Assembly (NCBI GenBank): GCA_020634975.1
Contig: JACKAQ010000001.1
Span: 2,790,001-2,854,000 of the forward strand
DNA length: 64,000 bases
Reading direction: 5' to 3'
From: JACKAQ01 sp020634975 [NCBI: Calditrichia bacterium]
GTDB taxonomy: Bacteria; Calditrichota; Calditrichia; RBG-13-44-9
How positions within the stretch are numbered: the first letter of the stretch is position 1; each line of letters begins with the position of its first letter. The notes beneath the pieces were generated by a model. The model was not told the origin of the DNA and searched no databases. It was given only the letters and a program-made list of their open reading frames with translations. The position numbers were made by a program, and so were the translations under genes. Below are positions 8,633-15,909 of this stretch, in pieces.

Positions 8633-9328
8633 TTAACGGAACAAGTTCCGCGAAATCAGCCGGCGATTTTGCCAATATGCCGGTTGTAACAGTCGTAATA
8701 ATTCCTGCCGGCGGAAATCTTCGTCTGCAATGCCGCCAAGGCTGGCGCTCACCAGTTCAGGTGTAATCATCACTTGCGGGTTTAGCGCGGCTAAAGAAAT
8801 TTCAATCATTCGGACAGCCGGTGTAAGCGACGTCTCATTTCCGGCCTGATCCAGATAGGTAAACACATCGTTGTTGCTGATAAACCCGAGCGAGTGCGTT
8901 TGCGTGGCTGCGCCATTAAATTTTACCAGTCGGACAACTTCGTATAAAACCACGTTGGAATCGGCGACGGTTATGGTTGTGCCGTTTTGAATCCGGTATT
9001 CTAATGTGTCCACCTGCGCATCTGTAGTGGTTATGCCGGCTGCCGGGTAAAACGTGTCGGTGTCCATGTTTAATTGAACGAGAAATTTAAGACGATCCGG
9101 GTCTTTTATCTGAATAATATTCGGGAGTTCGTCATCCGGCACGCCGAAACCCATTTTCCGCAGGTCGAATTCAATCACCTGGGTGATGCGCTTGAGATTG
9201 CTTTGCAGAATCTCGTCGGCGTTGTGGTTATACATTCTGCGCAGCCCCAGATCCGATGCTGTCAGCGCAATTAACATCACCATTCCGCCGATAATCGTTC
9301 CACTAAGGATGTCTAAATAGGATGACAT
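8633..9328 (-). CDS. PilW/GspJ-like minor pilin-like protein
   Basis: 231 residues. After MSSYLD comes one hydrophobic helix (ILSGTIIGGMVMLIALTAS), then an amphipathic region with NLKRITQVIEFDLRKMGFG. That pattern is characteristic of PilW/GspJ minor pilins (helix, then IxxDLRxAG). The rest is a beta-rich domain. There is no G|F/M-type prepilin cleavage site or basic leader. It is followed after 36 nt by the PilX-like gene and preceded after 10 nt by the 9339 gene, so the three are translated together. Confidence 0.65.
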   Translation of the reverse strand: MSSYLDILSGTIIGGMVMLIALTASDLGLRRMYNHNADEILQSNLKRITQVIEFDLRKMGFGVPDDELPNIIQIKDPDRLKFLVQLNMDTDTFYPAAGITTTDAQVDTLEYRIQNGTTITVADSNVVLYEVVRLVKFNGAATQTHSLGFISNNDVFTYLDQAGNETSLTPAVRMIEISLAALNPQVMITPELVSASLGGIADEDFRRQELLRLLQPAYWQNRRLISRNLFR

Positions 9329-9338
9329 ATTTTTTCAC

Positions 9339-9875
9339 CTAATTATAAAACCAATAACTATTTACAAATTCTATTCTTATGGTATCGCGAACAATGCCGC
9401 TGGCAGTTACGCGAAATAGCAGCGGGTCTGTAAAAACGTCGCATATGGAAATTCGCATGCGTTTGTGGAATTGTTTGTTGTTATCCGGAACCATCTGATT
9501 GCCCGCAAAAGTGACATAATCAACTTCAAATTGGACGTTGTAAATCACACCGCTAAGCCCCGTATCCGCGATGGTTAAGTTGTTGTAATCATCAAAATCG
9601 TCAATCACGCCCAAATCGTTCATATCCAATCCCAGTGCATTCGGCTCCGCGAAATCAGTTAGTTCTTTATTACTGGTGGTATCGAGGGTGGTTTCGTCAA
9701 AATAGTAGCGTTTGGCGGCTTCGGCGTGGGCGTTCAACAGGGCCAATGCTTCTGCGCGATATTTATTTTGCGAAATTGAGATATCCACATTGCTGATGCT
9801 CCGGTTCAAATTGAGCACCGCAAAGGAGAGCATCATCAATGCTCCGATGGATAATATGGTTTGTCCGGTTCCCAT
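9339..9875 (-). CDS. Minor pilin-like membrane-anchored protein
   Basis: 178 residues from the ATG at 9875. That start has a strong ribosome site (GGGAAGG, 6 nt upstream), whereas the longer frame from 9917 has none. The protein begins MGTGQTILSIGALMMLSFAVLNLN, again Met-Gly, a few polar residues and then the helix. A helical segment with YRAEALALLNAHAEAAKRYYF and a beta-rich domain follow. It resembles the pilin at 13263-13706 at the N-terminus, so it is probably a minor subunit. Its first gene neighbour upstream is pilB. Confidence 0.6.
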   Translation of the reverse strand: MGTGQTILSIGALMMLSFAVLNLNRSISNVDISISQNKYRAEALALLNAHAEAAKRYYFDETTLDTTSNKELTDFAEPNALGLDMNDLGVIDDFDDYNNLTIADTGLSGVIYNVQFEVDYVTFAGNQMVPDNNKQFHKRMRISICDVFTDPLLFRVTASGIVRDTIRIEFVNSYWFYN

Positions 9876-9938
9876 TTCACCTTCCCTGGTTTTCTGTTTG
9901 CCAACAGTAACATGCAATAAATATTGCAGTTAGCAACG

Positions 9939-11717
9939 CTAGTCCGAGCTGGTTGCTTTGGCAATTTCTTCGAGGGTTGTCGAGCCCTCTTTTACACGTT
10001 CCCGCGCTGCTGCGCGAAGGGTTAGCATACCTTCTTTTACAGCGAGGTTGCGGATCGCTTCTTCGTCAATATTTTTTCCGCTTTTGAAAATAAGATCGCG
10101 GATGCCTTTGCTAAAATATAAAGCTTCGTGAATGGCTGCCCGCCCTTTGTAGCCCCCGTTGCAATGCTCACAGCCAACGGCTTCGTAAAAAACGGTATCG
10201 CGGATTTCCTGCAGCGTGAAACCCAAACCCAGCGGCACCGCAGGACGCAAATCTTTTGCCGGTCGTTTGCAGTGTTGGCAAACCCGCCGGATTAATCGCT
10301 GGGCGATGATCAAGTTGATAGCATACGCAATCAAAAACGGCTCGATGCCCATTTTATACAATCGCGAAACCGCACTCGGTGCATCGTTGGTGTGCAACGT
10401 GGAAAACGTTAAGTGACCGGTGTTTGCCAGCTTGATGCCGGTTTCTGCTGTCTCTTTATCCCGAATTTCACCAACCATAACCACATCCGGGTCGTGCCGG
10501 AGAATGGCCCGCAGGGCTTTTTCGAAATTGTTTTTCATGCTGATTTTCAATTGACGAACACCGGGAATGATATATTCCACCGGATCTTCAACCGTCAGCA
10601 CGTTTACTTCTGGCGTAACAATGTAGCTCAGCGCGGCAATCAAAGTGGTCGATTTACCGCTTCCCGTGGGACCGGTAACGATAACCATACCCTGTGGCTT
10701 GCTGATCGCTTTTATAAAAAATTCGTTTGCGCTGCCCTGCAAACCGAGTTTGCTCAAATCGGTAATAACATTCCGGTCGTCCAGAATCCGGATGACGATA
10801 CTTTCGAATTTGTACTGAAATTCCCGTCCCACAATCGGCAAAATGGATACACGAAAACGGATGTGGTGACCGTCAATTTTGCGCTGGATAAAACCGTCCT
10901 GGGCAACTTCCCGCTCGAAACGGTCCACATTTCGTGAACGATCTTTGATGACTGCGGCAACAGCTTCCGGACGGACGCCTTTTTGCACATGCCACAGCTT
11001 CAGTTTGCCATCGACCCGAAAATGGACTTCCGTTGTTTTGGGATCTTTGGGGATAACGTGAATGTCGCTGGCACCGGTACGAACCGATTCCACCAACATG
11101 CCTTCCACCAAATGTACCAGCAGGCTTTTGTTGATTTCCGCATCGAGATCTTCTTCCTCGATGTTGGCATCCTTGTCTTCCATCTCGTTGATTTCGATGT
11201 CGCTGTCTTCGAGAATTTTCAGAAATTCATTCTCTTTTGGTGCGACCTCGCTAATCAGCGCTTTAAAATCTGCCGGGCTGATGTAACACACATCATATCG
11301 TTTGGCGCCAACTGCCCGCGCAAGTGTGGGAATATTGTTGTTGGTCGGATCGACAGAAACGATGATCAGCTTGTTGCCCGGTTTTTCCTCCTGCCCGAAA
11401 ATCATAATGTTTTCGGTTTCCATGAGGGTGCGCAGCGATTCCGGCAGGGCATCGAGCAATTTGCGGATGTATTCGATCTGCTTTTCGCTCAACGGCTGTT
11501 TATCGAGATGAACCTGCTGGAAACCGTACATTTCCGCAACTTCCCGATACACGCTATTGTGGTCAACATTGAACTCTTTGACCAAAATTTGTGCGAGATT
11601 GCGCCGGTCATTGGGTTCACCATCCTGTTTGATTTTCAACGCCCGTTGGAGCGTTTCAAAATCGAGGATGTTCTTTTTGACCAAGGCAACGCCCAGCTTG
11701 TAATTGCTGTCTTGCAT
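9939..11717 (-). CDS. pilB: PilB/GspE-type extension ATPase
   Basis: The assembly motor. The N-terminal MshEN-like region begins YKLGVALVKKNILDFETLQRAL. The ATPase core has Walker A GPTGSGKST at about residues 348-356, an Asp box (VEDPVEY), Walker B (DPDVVMVGEIRD) and a His box (STLHTNDAPSAVSRL). A zinc-binding tetracysteine follows (CQHC near 479, CEHC near 516), which marks the PilB/GspE branch and is missing in PilT. I use ATG 11717. A TTG at 11741 in frame would add eight residues and cannot be excluded. The gene lies between pilC and the minor pilin-like genes. Confidence 0.92.
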   Translation of the reverse strand: MQDSNYKLGVALVKKNILDFETLQRALKIKQDGEPNDRRNLAQILVKEFNVDHNSVYREVAEMYGFQQVHLDKQPLSEKQIEYIRKLLDALPESLRTLMETENIMIFGQEEKPGNKLIIVSVDPTNNNIPTLARAVGAKRYDVCYISPADFKALISEVAPKENEFLKILEDSDIEINEMEDKDANIEEEDLDAEINKSLLVHLVEGMLVESVRTGASDIHVIPKDPKTTEVHFRVDGKLKLWHVQKGVRPEAVAAVIKDRSRNVDRFEREVAQDGFIQRKIDGHHIRFRVSILPIVGREFQYKFESIVIRILDDRNVITDLSKLGLQGSANEFFIKAISKPQGMVIVTGPTGSGKSTTLIAALSYIVTPEVNVLTVEDPVEYIIPGVRQLKISMKNNFEKALRAILRHDPDVVMVGEIRDKETAETGIKLANTGHLTFSTLHTNDAPSAVSRLYKMGIEPFLIAYAINLIIAQRLIRRVCQHCKRPAKDLRPAVPLGLGFTLQEIRDTVFYEAVGCEHCNGGYKGRAAIHEALYFSKGIRDLIFKSGKNIDEEAIRNLAVKEGMLTLRAAARERVKEGSTTLEEIAKATSSD

Positions 11718-11828
11718 GCGTTTATCGGTTCCTTGCAACAAAGCTAACTCTCTTATCCTGTCTTTTAGTAACTGTTTTTATTGAGTTTAAATTATCCAAC
11801 AATCTGTTGTCCGGTTGTTTGAATGATA

Positions 11829-13172
11829 TCAACCGTAAGGTGTTTTGGGTTTCATCAACGCTGTTTCTGCAGAAATCAGGGTCAGCGCCGTGATCACAAT
11901 CATAATAAACATCGCGATGGTCAACTGAATAAATTCGATTGCGTTTTTCAGTTTGTACACCGTTTCTTTTTCGTAATAATTGGCAATTTGCAGTGCGGAA
12001 TTTTTCACTGTGCCGGTTTCGGAACCGGAGTTGAACCGCGCCAGCGCTGTTTTTGTGAAAACGCCGGTTGCCTCAAACGCCTGCACCAACCCAAGCCCTT
12101 TGTTCAACATCATCGGGATTGCGATGGTTTTGATCTGCTTTTCAAAATAGCGATTGCCGCTAGCTTCAGCGGCTAATTTGATGGCATCGATGTTTTCGCC
12201 GGAGCCGCTATACAGCGCGTAAAATACCCGGCAAAAAATTTCGATGACCGTTTTGTGAATCAGTGATCCCAAAAACGGCATTTTTAAAATATACCTGTCC
12301 CGCACAAACCGCCCTTTGGGATTGAATACAAAATAATACACCAGCAAGCCGGTACCCGAGAGCAGCAAAAGCATAATAATCCAGATGTTTTCCACCATAA
12401 AATCGCTCAACGCGAGCGTTGCGGAAGTCATCGGCGGCAGCTCCGTGCCCAGTTTCATGAACAGTTTGGCGGTTTCGGGGAAAATAAAACCGACGTAGTA
12501 AAACACCGCACCCATCAAAATCAGCACGGTGAACAGCGGCATAATTAGCGCGCTTTTCAGGTTGCGTTTAAATTCGGCATTTCGTTCCAGAAATTTGGCG
12601 GTACTTTCGTAAATGGACACCATGTTACCGCTTTTGGATGCCAAACCGAGCATCCGTGCCGCAAATGCGCCCAACGCTTTTTCCTGTTTGATAAATGCTT
12701 CTTCGCTGTCCTTCCCCTGCCGCAAGTCGTTGTTAATTTCTTTGATCGCTTCGCGAAGCGTGACGTTTTCTGTATCGTTTACCAGCATTTGCAACACTTC
12801 GTTGAATTGCAGGTTTTCCCGCAGCATATCCGCACTTACGCGAACAAACGTCACCACATCGGCTTCTGGCGGGGGAAGTTTAAAATCGATTAATTTGGGT
12901 TGGACAGACAAAACCTTGTAGCCCAAACGTTCCAATGCCCGTTGAACTTCGTCTTTGGTAAAGGCTTTTTGTTCACCTTTAAAAGGCTCTTCGCCTGCTT
13001 TTTGTGCTTTGAAAAGGAAGGTTTTACGCTTCTGGATTGCGGACACTTTAACTTTGTGTTTATCCGCCAGCTTCCGGACTTTGGTTTTGGCTTCCGAAAG
13101 ACTCTCCGCCACCACTGTTCCCTGGATGGCGCGACCATTGAGCGTTGTTCCTTCAAACCGAAAATCTGGCAT
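11829..13172 (-). CDS. pilC: PilC/GspF-type platform protein
   Basis: The inner-membrane platform on which the ATPases act. It has two GspF cytoplasmic domains: first FVRVSADMLRENLQFNEVLQMLV, and second FCRVFYALYSGSGENIDAIKLAAEASGN with the GSETGTVKNS motif. Three membrane helices lie near residues 207-230, 259-282 and 410-432. The N-terminal 120 residues hold two copies of a small beta domain. The first begins FRFEGTTLNGRAIQGTVVAES, the typical PilC/GspF leader domain. The gene follows the pilin after a terminator hairpin, so it is probably expressed at a lower level than the pilin. Confidence 0.92.
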   Translation of the reverse strand: MPDFRFEGTTLNGRAIQGTVVAESLSEAKTKVRKLADKHKVKVSAIQKRKTFLFKAQKAGEEPFKGEQKAFTKDEVQRALERLGYKVLSVQPKLIDFKLPPPEADVVTFVRVSADMLRENLQFNEVLQMLVNDTENVTLREAIKEINNDLRQGKDSEEAFIKQEKALGAFAARMLGLASKSGNMVSIYESTAKFLERNAEFKRNLKSALIMPLFTVLILMGAVFYYVGFIFPETAKLFMKLGTELPPMTSATLALSDFMVENIWIIMLLLLSGTGLLVYYFVFNPKGRFVRDRYILKMPFLGSLIHKTVIEIFCRVFYALYSGSGENIDAIKLAAEASGNRYFEKQIKTIAIPMMLNKGLGLVQAFEATGVFTKTALARFNSGSETGTVKNSALQIANYYEKETVYKLKNAIEFIQLTIAMFIMIVITALTLISAETALMKPKTPYG

Positions 13173-13202
13173 CCTACCGTTTCCTCAATTTGCGCCTGTG
13201 AC

Positions 13203-13245
13203 AAAAAAAGGGCGTGCCAACGTTTAATAATCGTTACGCACGCCC
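13203..13245 (-). terminator. Intrinsic terminator between pilin and pilC
   Basis: On the minus strand, GGGCGTGC pairs with GCACGCCC (13238-13245 with 13210-13217). An inner AACG/CGTT stem adds to this, and seven T follow (13209-13203). It lies 18 nt after the pilin stop and should let only part of transcription read into pilC and the machinery genes, a usual way to make major pilin in excess. Confidence 0.85.
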
Positions 13246-13262
13246 GCTTAACTTCAAGTTTC

Positions 13263-13706
13263 TTAGTTCAAGATAGTCGTGGTAATCGAGTTCGCTGTAA
13301 CGGTTGCATATGCCTTTACCGGCGTTGTACCGTTATTACCCATTTCCTGACCGCTGCCCGCAATGTAAATGGTGGTTGCAGCAGAGCCAATGGTCGGCAA
13401 TGTGCCGCCAGCCGCAATTGCTGCAGTGCCAGTAGGCGCTGTGGCGGTTACAATGTAGTTACCGTTTGCGTTTGCAGTATCCAACGGGCTCATGGTAAAG
13501 CCGTTGAAGTTTTGCGAACCACCGCCCAATTGGGTGGGTGTACGGTAAAAACGCTGCGCTTTCGCCGAATAGTTTACCAAATCGCTGATCACTGCCTGGC
13601 GATTCGATTCTACGGCGTTGCTTTGGAACTGGGTTACACCGACGGCAATAGCGACACCAACGATGATTACACTAAGAACGATGAGTAAGAGCTGCTGTTG
13701 ACCCAT
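13263..13706 (-). CDS. Probable major pilin-like subunit without a leader peptide
   Basis: 147 residues starting MGQQQLLLIVLSVIIVGVAI, a hydrophobic helix directly at the N-terminus. The continuation is amphipathic (QSNAVESNRQAVISDLVNYSAKAQRFYR), as in type IV pilin stalks. A glycine/alanine/threonine-rich globular domain without cysteines follows. There is no basic leader, no G|F-T-L-x-E site and no glutamate at position 5. The ribosome site AAGGAGGT is perfect and eight bases before the ATG, which supports high expression. It is the first gene of the operon and is followed by its own terminator. Identity as the major subunit is inference from position, expression signals and shape. Confidence 0.75.
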   Translation of the reverse strand: MGQQQLLLIVLSVIIVGVAIAVGVTQFQSNAVESNRQAVISDLVNYSAKAQRFYRTPTQLGGGSQNFNGFTMSPLDTANANGNYIVTATAPTGTAAIAAGGTLPTIGSAATTIYIAGSGQEMGNNGTTPVKAYATVTANSITTTILN

Positions 13707-13769
13707 TTAAAGATACCTCCTTGTAGGGTTTGATTGAACTTTGGGTTATAGCATGTAAGTTAAAAAAGT

Positions 13770-13785
13770 GGTGAATCCTTTCACC
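13770..13785 (-). promoter_or_regulatory. AGGA-loop hairpin in the pilin leader (CsrA/RsmA-like site)
   Basis: Read on the minus strand this is GGTGAA, loop AGGA, TTCACC, a perfect six-base-pair hairpin about 65 nt before the pilin start. A T tract (CACTTTTTTAAC) follows it. The ribosome site itself lies in TACAAGGAGGT, close to the CsrA core ACARGGAUGU. Two GGA sites, one in a hairpin and one on the ribosome site, are the usual CsrA-repression layout. Attenuation by the hairpin plus T tract is the alternative. Confidence 0.4.
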
Positions 13786-14261
13786 ATGAGTTTTCTGTTA
13801 CGAAACAGCCGGTTTAAATTTTGACTGCCTCCACCATTTTCGATCAAAAACTGTACCAGATTAGAAAATTGTTTTAAATCGCCATATTTTTTCATTTTAC
13901 ACTGTTACCGCACAATTTTGTGATCAAAATATCATCACCTGTTGTTGAATCTTCGACGCTTTTGATGATCGCTTGAGCCTGTTAAAACGTCGCAATTTAG
14001 ATTTTCGGTATAAAATTGGAGAACTTGCGAATAATCGCAGAAATTATTTGTAAATTGCTAAATATCTGTAAAACGTGCGTTACGGGAAATGTGGTATCTT
14101 GTTTTGTTTATTATACTTGTATCTGCTGGCGGGTTTTTTGCAGCCGGTGATATCTGCCGTAAATGCAAGTACTGCGAAATTTTTGTCTCATAATTTGGTT
14201 TCCGTTTTTCGGCTGACTATATTTTGCATCAAAAAAACAAACGCCAACGGAGCGAATGCGA
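13786..14261. other. Intergenic region between the pilin leader and thyX
   Basis: An A+T-rich stretch between divergent genes that must hold promoters for both. I find no convincing -35/-10 pair, no sigma-54 element, and no RNA gene or small coding region with a ribosome site. Confidence 0.5.
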
Positions 14262-15197
14262 ATGTCCACGGAAGCAACAGATTTAACCCGCCCACGGGTA
14301 GAAGCGATGGAAGCCCTTCTCGGGAAACCGCTCAAAGTACTCGATGACGGTTTTGTCCGATTGATTGATTACATGGGAAACGATGCCGCCATTGTTCAGG
14401 CTGCGCGGGTTTCCTATGGCGAAGGCACCAAAAAAATCCACGAAGATCGCGGATTGATTCGCTACCTGATGCGCCACTGGCACACCACGCCGTTCGAAAT
14501 GTGCGAACTGAAACTGCACATCCGTGTGCCGATGGATTGCTGGCGCCAGTGGATTCGCCACCGCACCGCCAATGTAAACGAATACAGCACCCGTTACTCC
14601 ATCGCCATCGATGCCGCCCAAACCACGCCGCCAAACGAATGGCGGGTTCAGGCAACCGGCAACCGCCAGGGCAGCGCCGGATTTATGGATGAAACAACCG
14701 GCGCCCAATTCACCAAACGTGAAAGCGAATTGCAGCAGCTTTCCCGCGATATTTACGAAGAACGGCTGAACGCCGGTATCGCCCGCGAGCAAGCCCGGAA
14801 AGATCTGCCGTTATCCACTTACACCGAAGCATACTGGAAAGTGGATTTGCATAACCTGTTGCATTTTTTATGGTTACGTATGGACGAACACGCCCAGTTT
14901 GAAATCCGCTGTTATGCGGAGACCATCGGAAAAGAAATTTTAAGCCAGTGGTGCCCCACTGTTTGGCAGGCATTTCTGGATTACCGGGTGAATGCGCAGG
15001 CGCTTACCGGACCGGAAGTTGCGCTCATCCAGGCCATCAATTCCGGTGATGCGGAAAAAGTGCAACAACTCGCCATCGATTTCGGTTGGCTGCCCAAATC
15101 CGCCGATGAACAGCCGAAACGCAATCGCGAGCGGCTGGAGTTTGAACAAAAACTAACCTTGCTCAACATGGAAATTCCCTGGAAAGATCGTTTGTAA
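14262..15197 (+). CDS. thyX: Flavin-dependent thymidylate synthase ThyX
   Basis: Makes dTMP from dUMP using FAD, methylenetetrahydrofolate and NADPH. The signature RHRTANVNEYSTRYS lies at about residues 98-112, which is the ThyX motif RHRx7S extended. Upstream, HTTPFEMCELKLHIRVPMDCWRQW and, further on, ARKDLPLSTYTEAYWKVDLHNLLHFL complete the core, with the flavin- and nucleotide-binding stretch EIRCYAETI. It has 311 residues, longer than the compact ThyX of about 220, with a C-terminal charged extension of about 70 residues. ATG 14262 is preferred to 14256 because GGAG is nine bases before it and only three before the other. Confidence 0.95.
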   Translation: MSTEATDLTRPRVEAMEALLGKPLKVLDDGFVRLIDYMGNDAAIVQAARVSYGEGTKKIHEDRGLIRYLMRHWHTTPFEMCELKLHIRVPMDCWRQWIRHRTANVNEYSTRYSIAIDAAQTTPPNEWRVQATGNRQGSAGFMDETTGAQFTKRESELQQLSRDIYEERLNAGIAREQARKDLPLSTYTEAYWKVDLHNLLHFLWLRMDEHAQFEIRCYAETIGKEILSQWCPTVWQAFLDYRVNAQALTGPEVALIQAINSGDAEKVQQLAIDFGWLPKSADEQPKRNRERLEFEQKLTLLNMEIPWKDRL

Positions 15198-15224
15198 AAT
15201 TTTTTGTTTGATTGGCAAAAATCC

Positions 15225-15248
15225 GTGGCGAAGCGCCCGTTTCGCCAC
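15225..15248 (+). terminator. Hairpin downstream of thyX
   Basis: GTGGCGAA (15225-15232) pairs with TTCGCCAC (15241-15248) around an eight-base loop, 28 nt after the thyX stop. There is no T tract after it, so its activity as a terminator is uncertain. Confidence 0.35.
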
Positions 15249-15329
15249 GCCATTTTCAACCTCGTCAATTTCCCCTGCACAAATTTGCACCGCTGCCGAT
15301 GATGAAATCGTCAGAAAAAAAGGTGCGCA

Positions 15330-15530
15330 ATGAAAATCGATAATCATCAACTAAAAACAGTGTTAAAAGAAGCGTTGGTCGAAGTGCTGGAAGAGCGCCA
15401 GGATTTGCTGGTGAAACTCGTCGAGGATGCGCTGGACAACGTGGCGCTGGTCAGCGCCATTCAATCCGGCGAGGAAACACCGTTAATCAAACGTGCTGCG
15501 ATCGCTGAATTTTTTAAGGGCAATTTATGA
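15330..15530 (+). CDS. Antitoxin of a type II toxin-antitoxin pair
   Basis: A 66-residue acidic, largely helical protein (LKEALVEVLEERQDLLVKLVEDALDNVAL). Its C-terminus, ending AIAEFFKGNL, resembles the toxin-wrapping tail of small antitoxins. AAGG lies nine bases before the ATG. Its last codons overlap the start of the next gene by four bases (ATGA), the standard antitoxin-first arrangement. There is no recognisable DNA-binding fold, so the family is not assigned. The call rests mainly on size, charge and the RelE-like partner. Confidence 0.7.
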   Translation: MKIDNHQLKTVLKEALVEVLEERQDLLVKLVEDALDNVALVSAIQSGEETPLIKRAAIAEFFKGNL

Positions 15531-15796
15531 ACGTCGGCTTTAAAGAGCAGTTTTTAAACGATTTACAGGAAATCAACAGTCAATACGCGTTGCGCGGTAT
15601 CCGACTAACCATTCGCCAGGTTGAATCGGCAGCTTCACCAAAAGATATCGGCGAGTTGAAATCCATCGCCAAAAACGGTAATTATTACAGCATCGCCATT
15701 GGCAATTATCGCCTCGGATTAAAGCTGGATGCCAACGCGGTTATTTTCGTGCGTGCGCTGCATTATCGCGATATACTGCGTTTTTTTCACACCTGA
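15527..15796 (+). CDS. RelE/ParE-superfamily toxin
   Basis: 89 residues with the RelE-type order of elements. A basic N-terminal helix comes first, then GELKSIAKNGNYYSIAIGNYRLGLKLDANAVIFVRALHYRDILRFF. This is the central strand pair (YRLGLKL), a strand (AVIFVRALH) and the closing helix with RDI..F. RelE members cleave mRNA at the ribosome and ParE members target gyrase, and the sequence does not decide which. Translationally coupled to the antitoxin. Confidence 0.8.
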   Translation: MNVGFKEQFLNDLQEINSQYALRGIRLTIRQVESAASPKDIGELKSIAKNGNYYSIAIGNYRLGLKLDANAVIFVRALHYRDILRFFHT

Positions 15797-15909
15797 TTTA
15801 GCCGTCGTTTTATTTTCTTACTATTGCTTCTCTCTACCGAACCCGTTAAACTACAAACAACCACACAAATTTCGAATCGCTGTTAACGCATGCATCTCGG
15901 GGGAGATTT

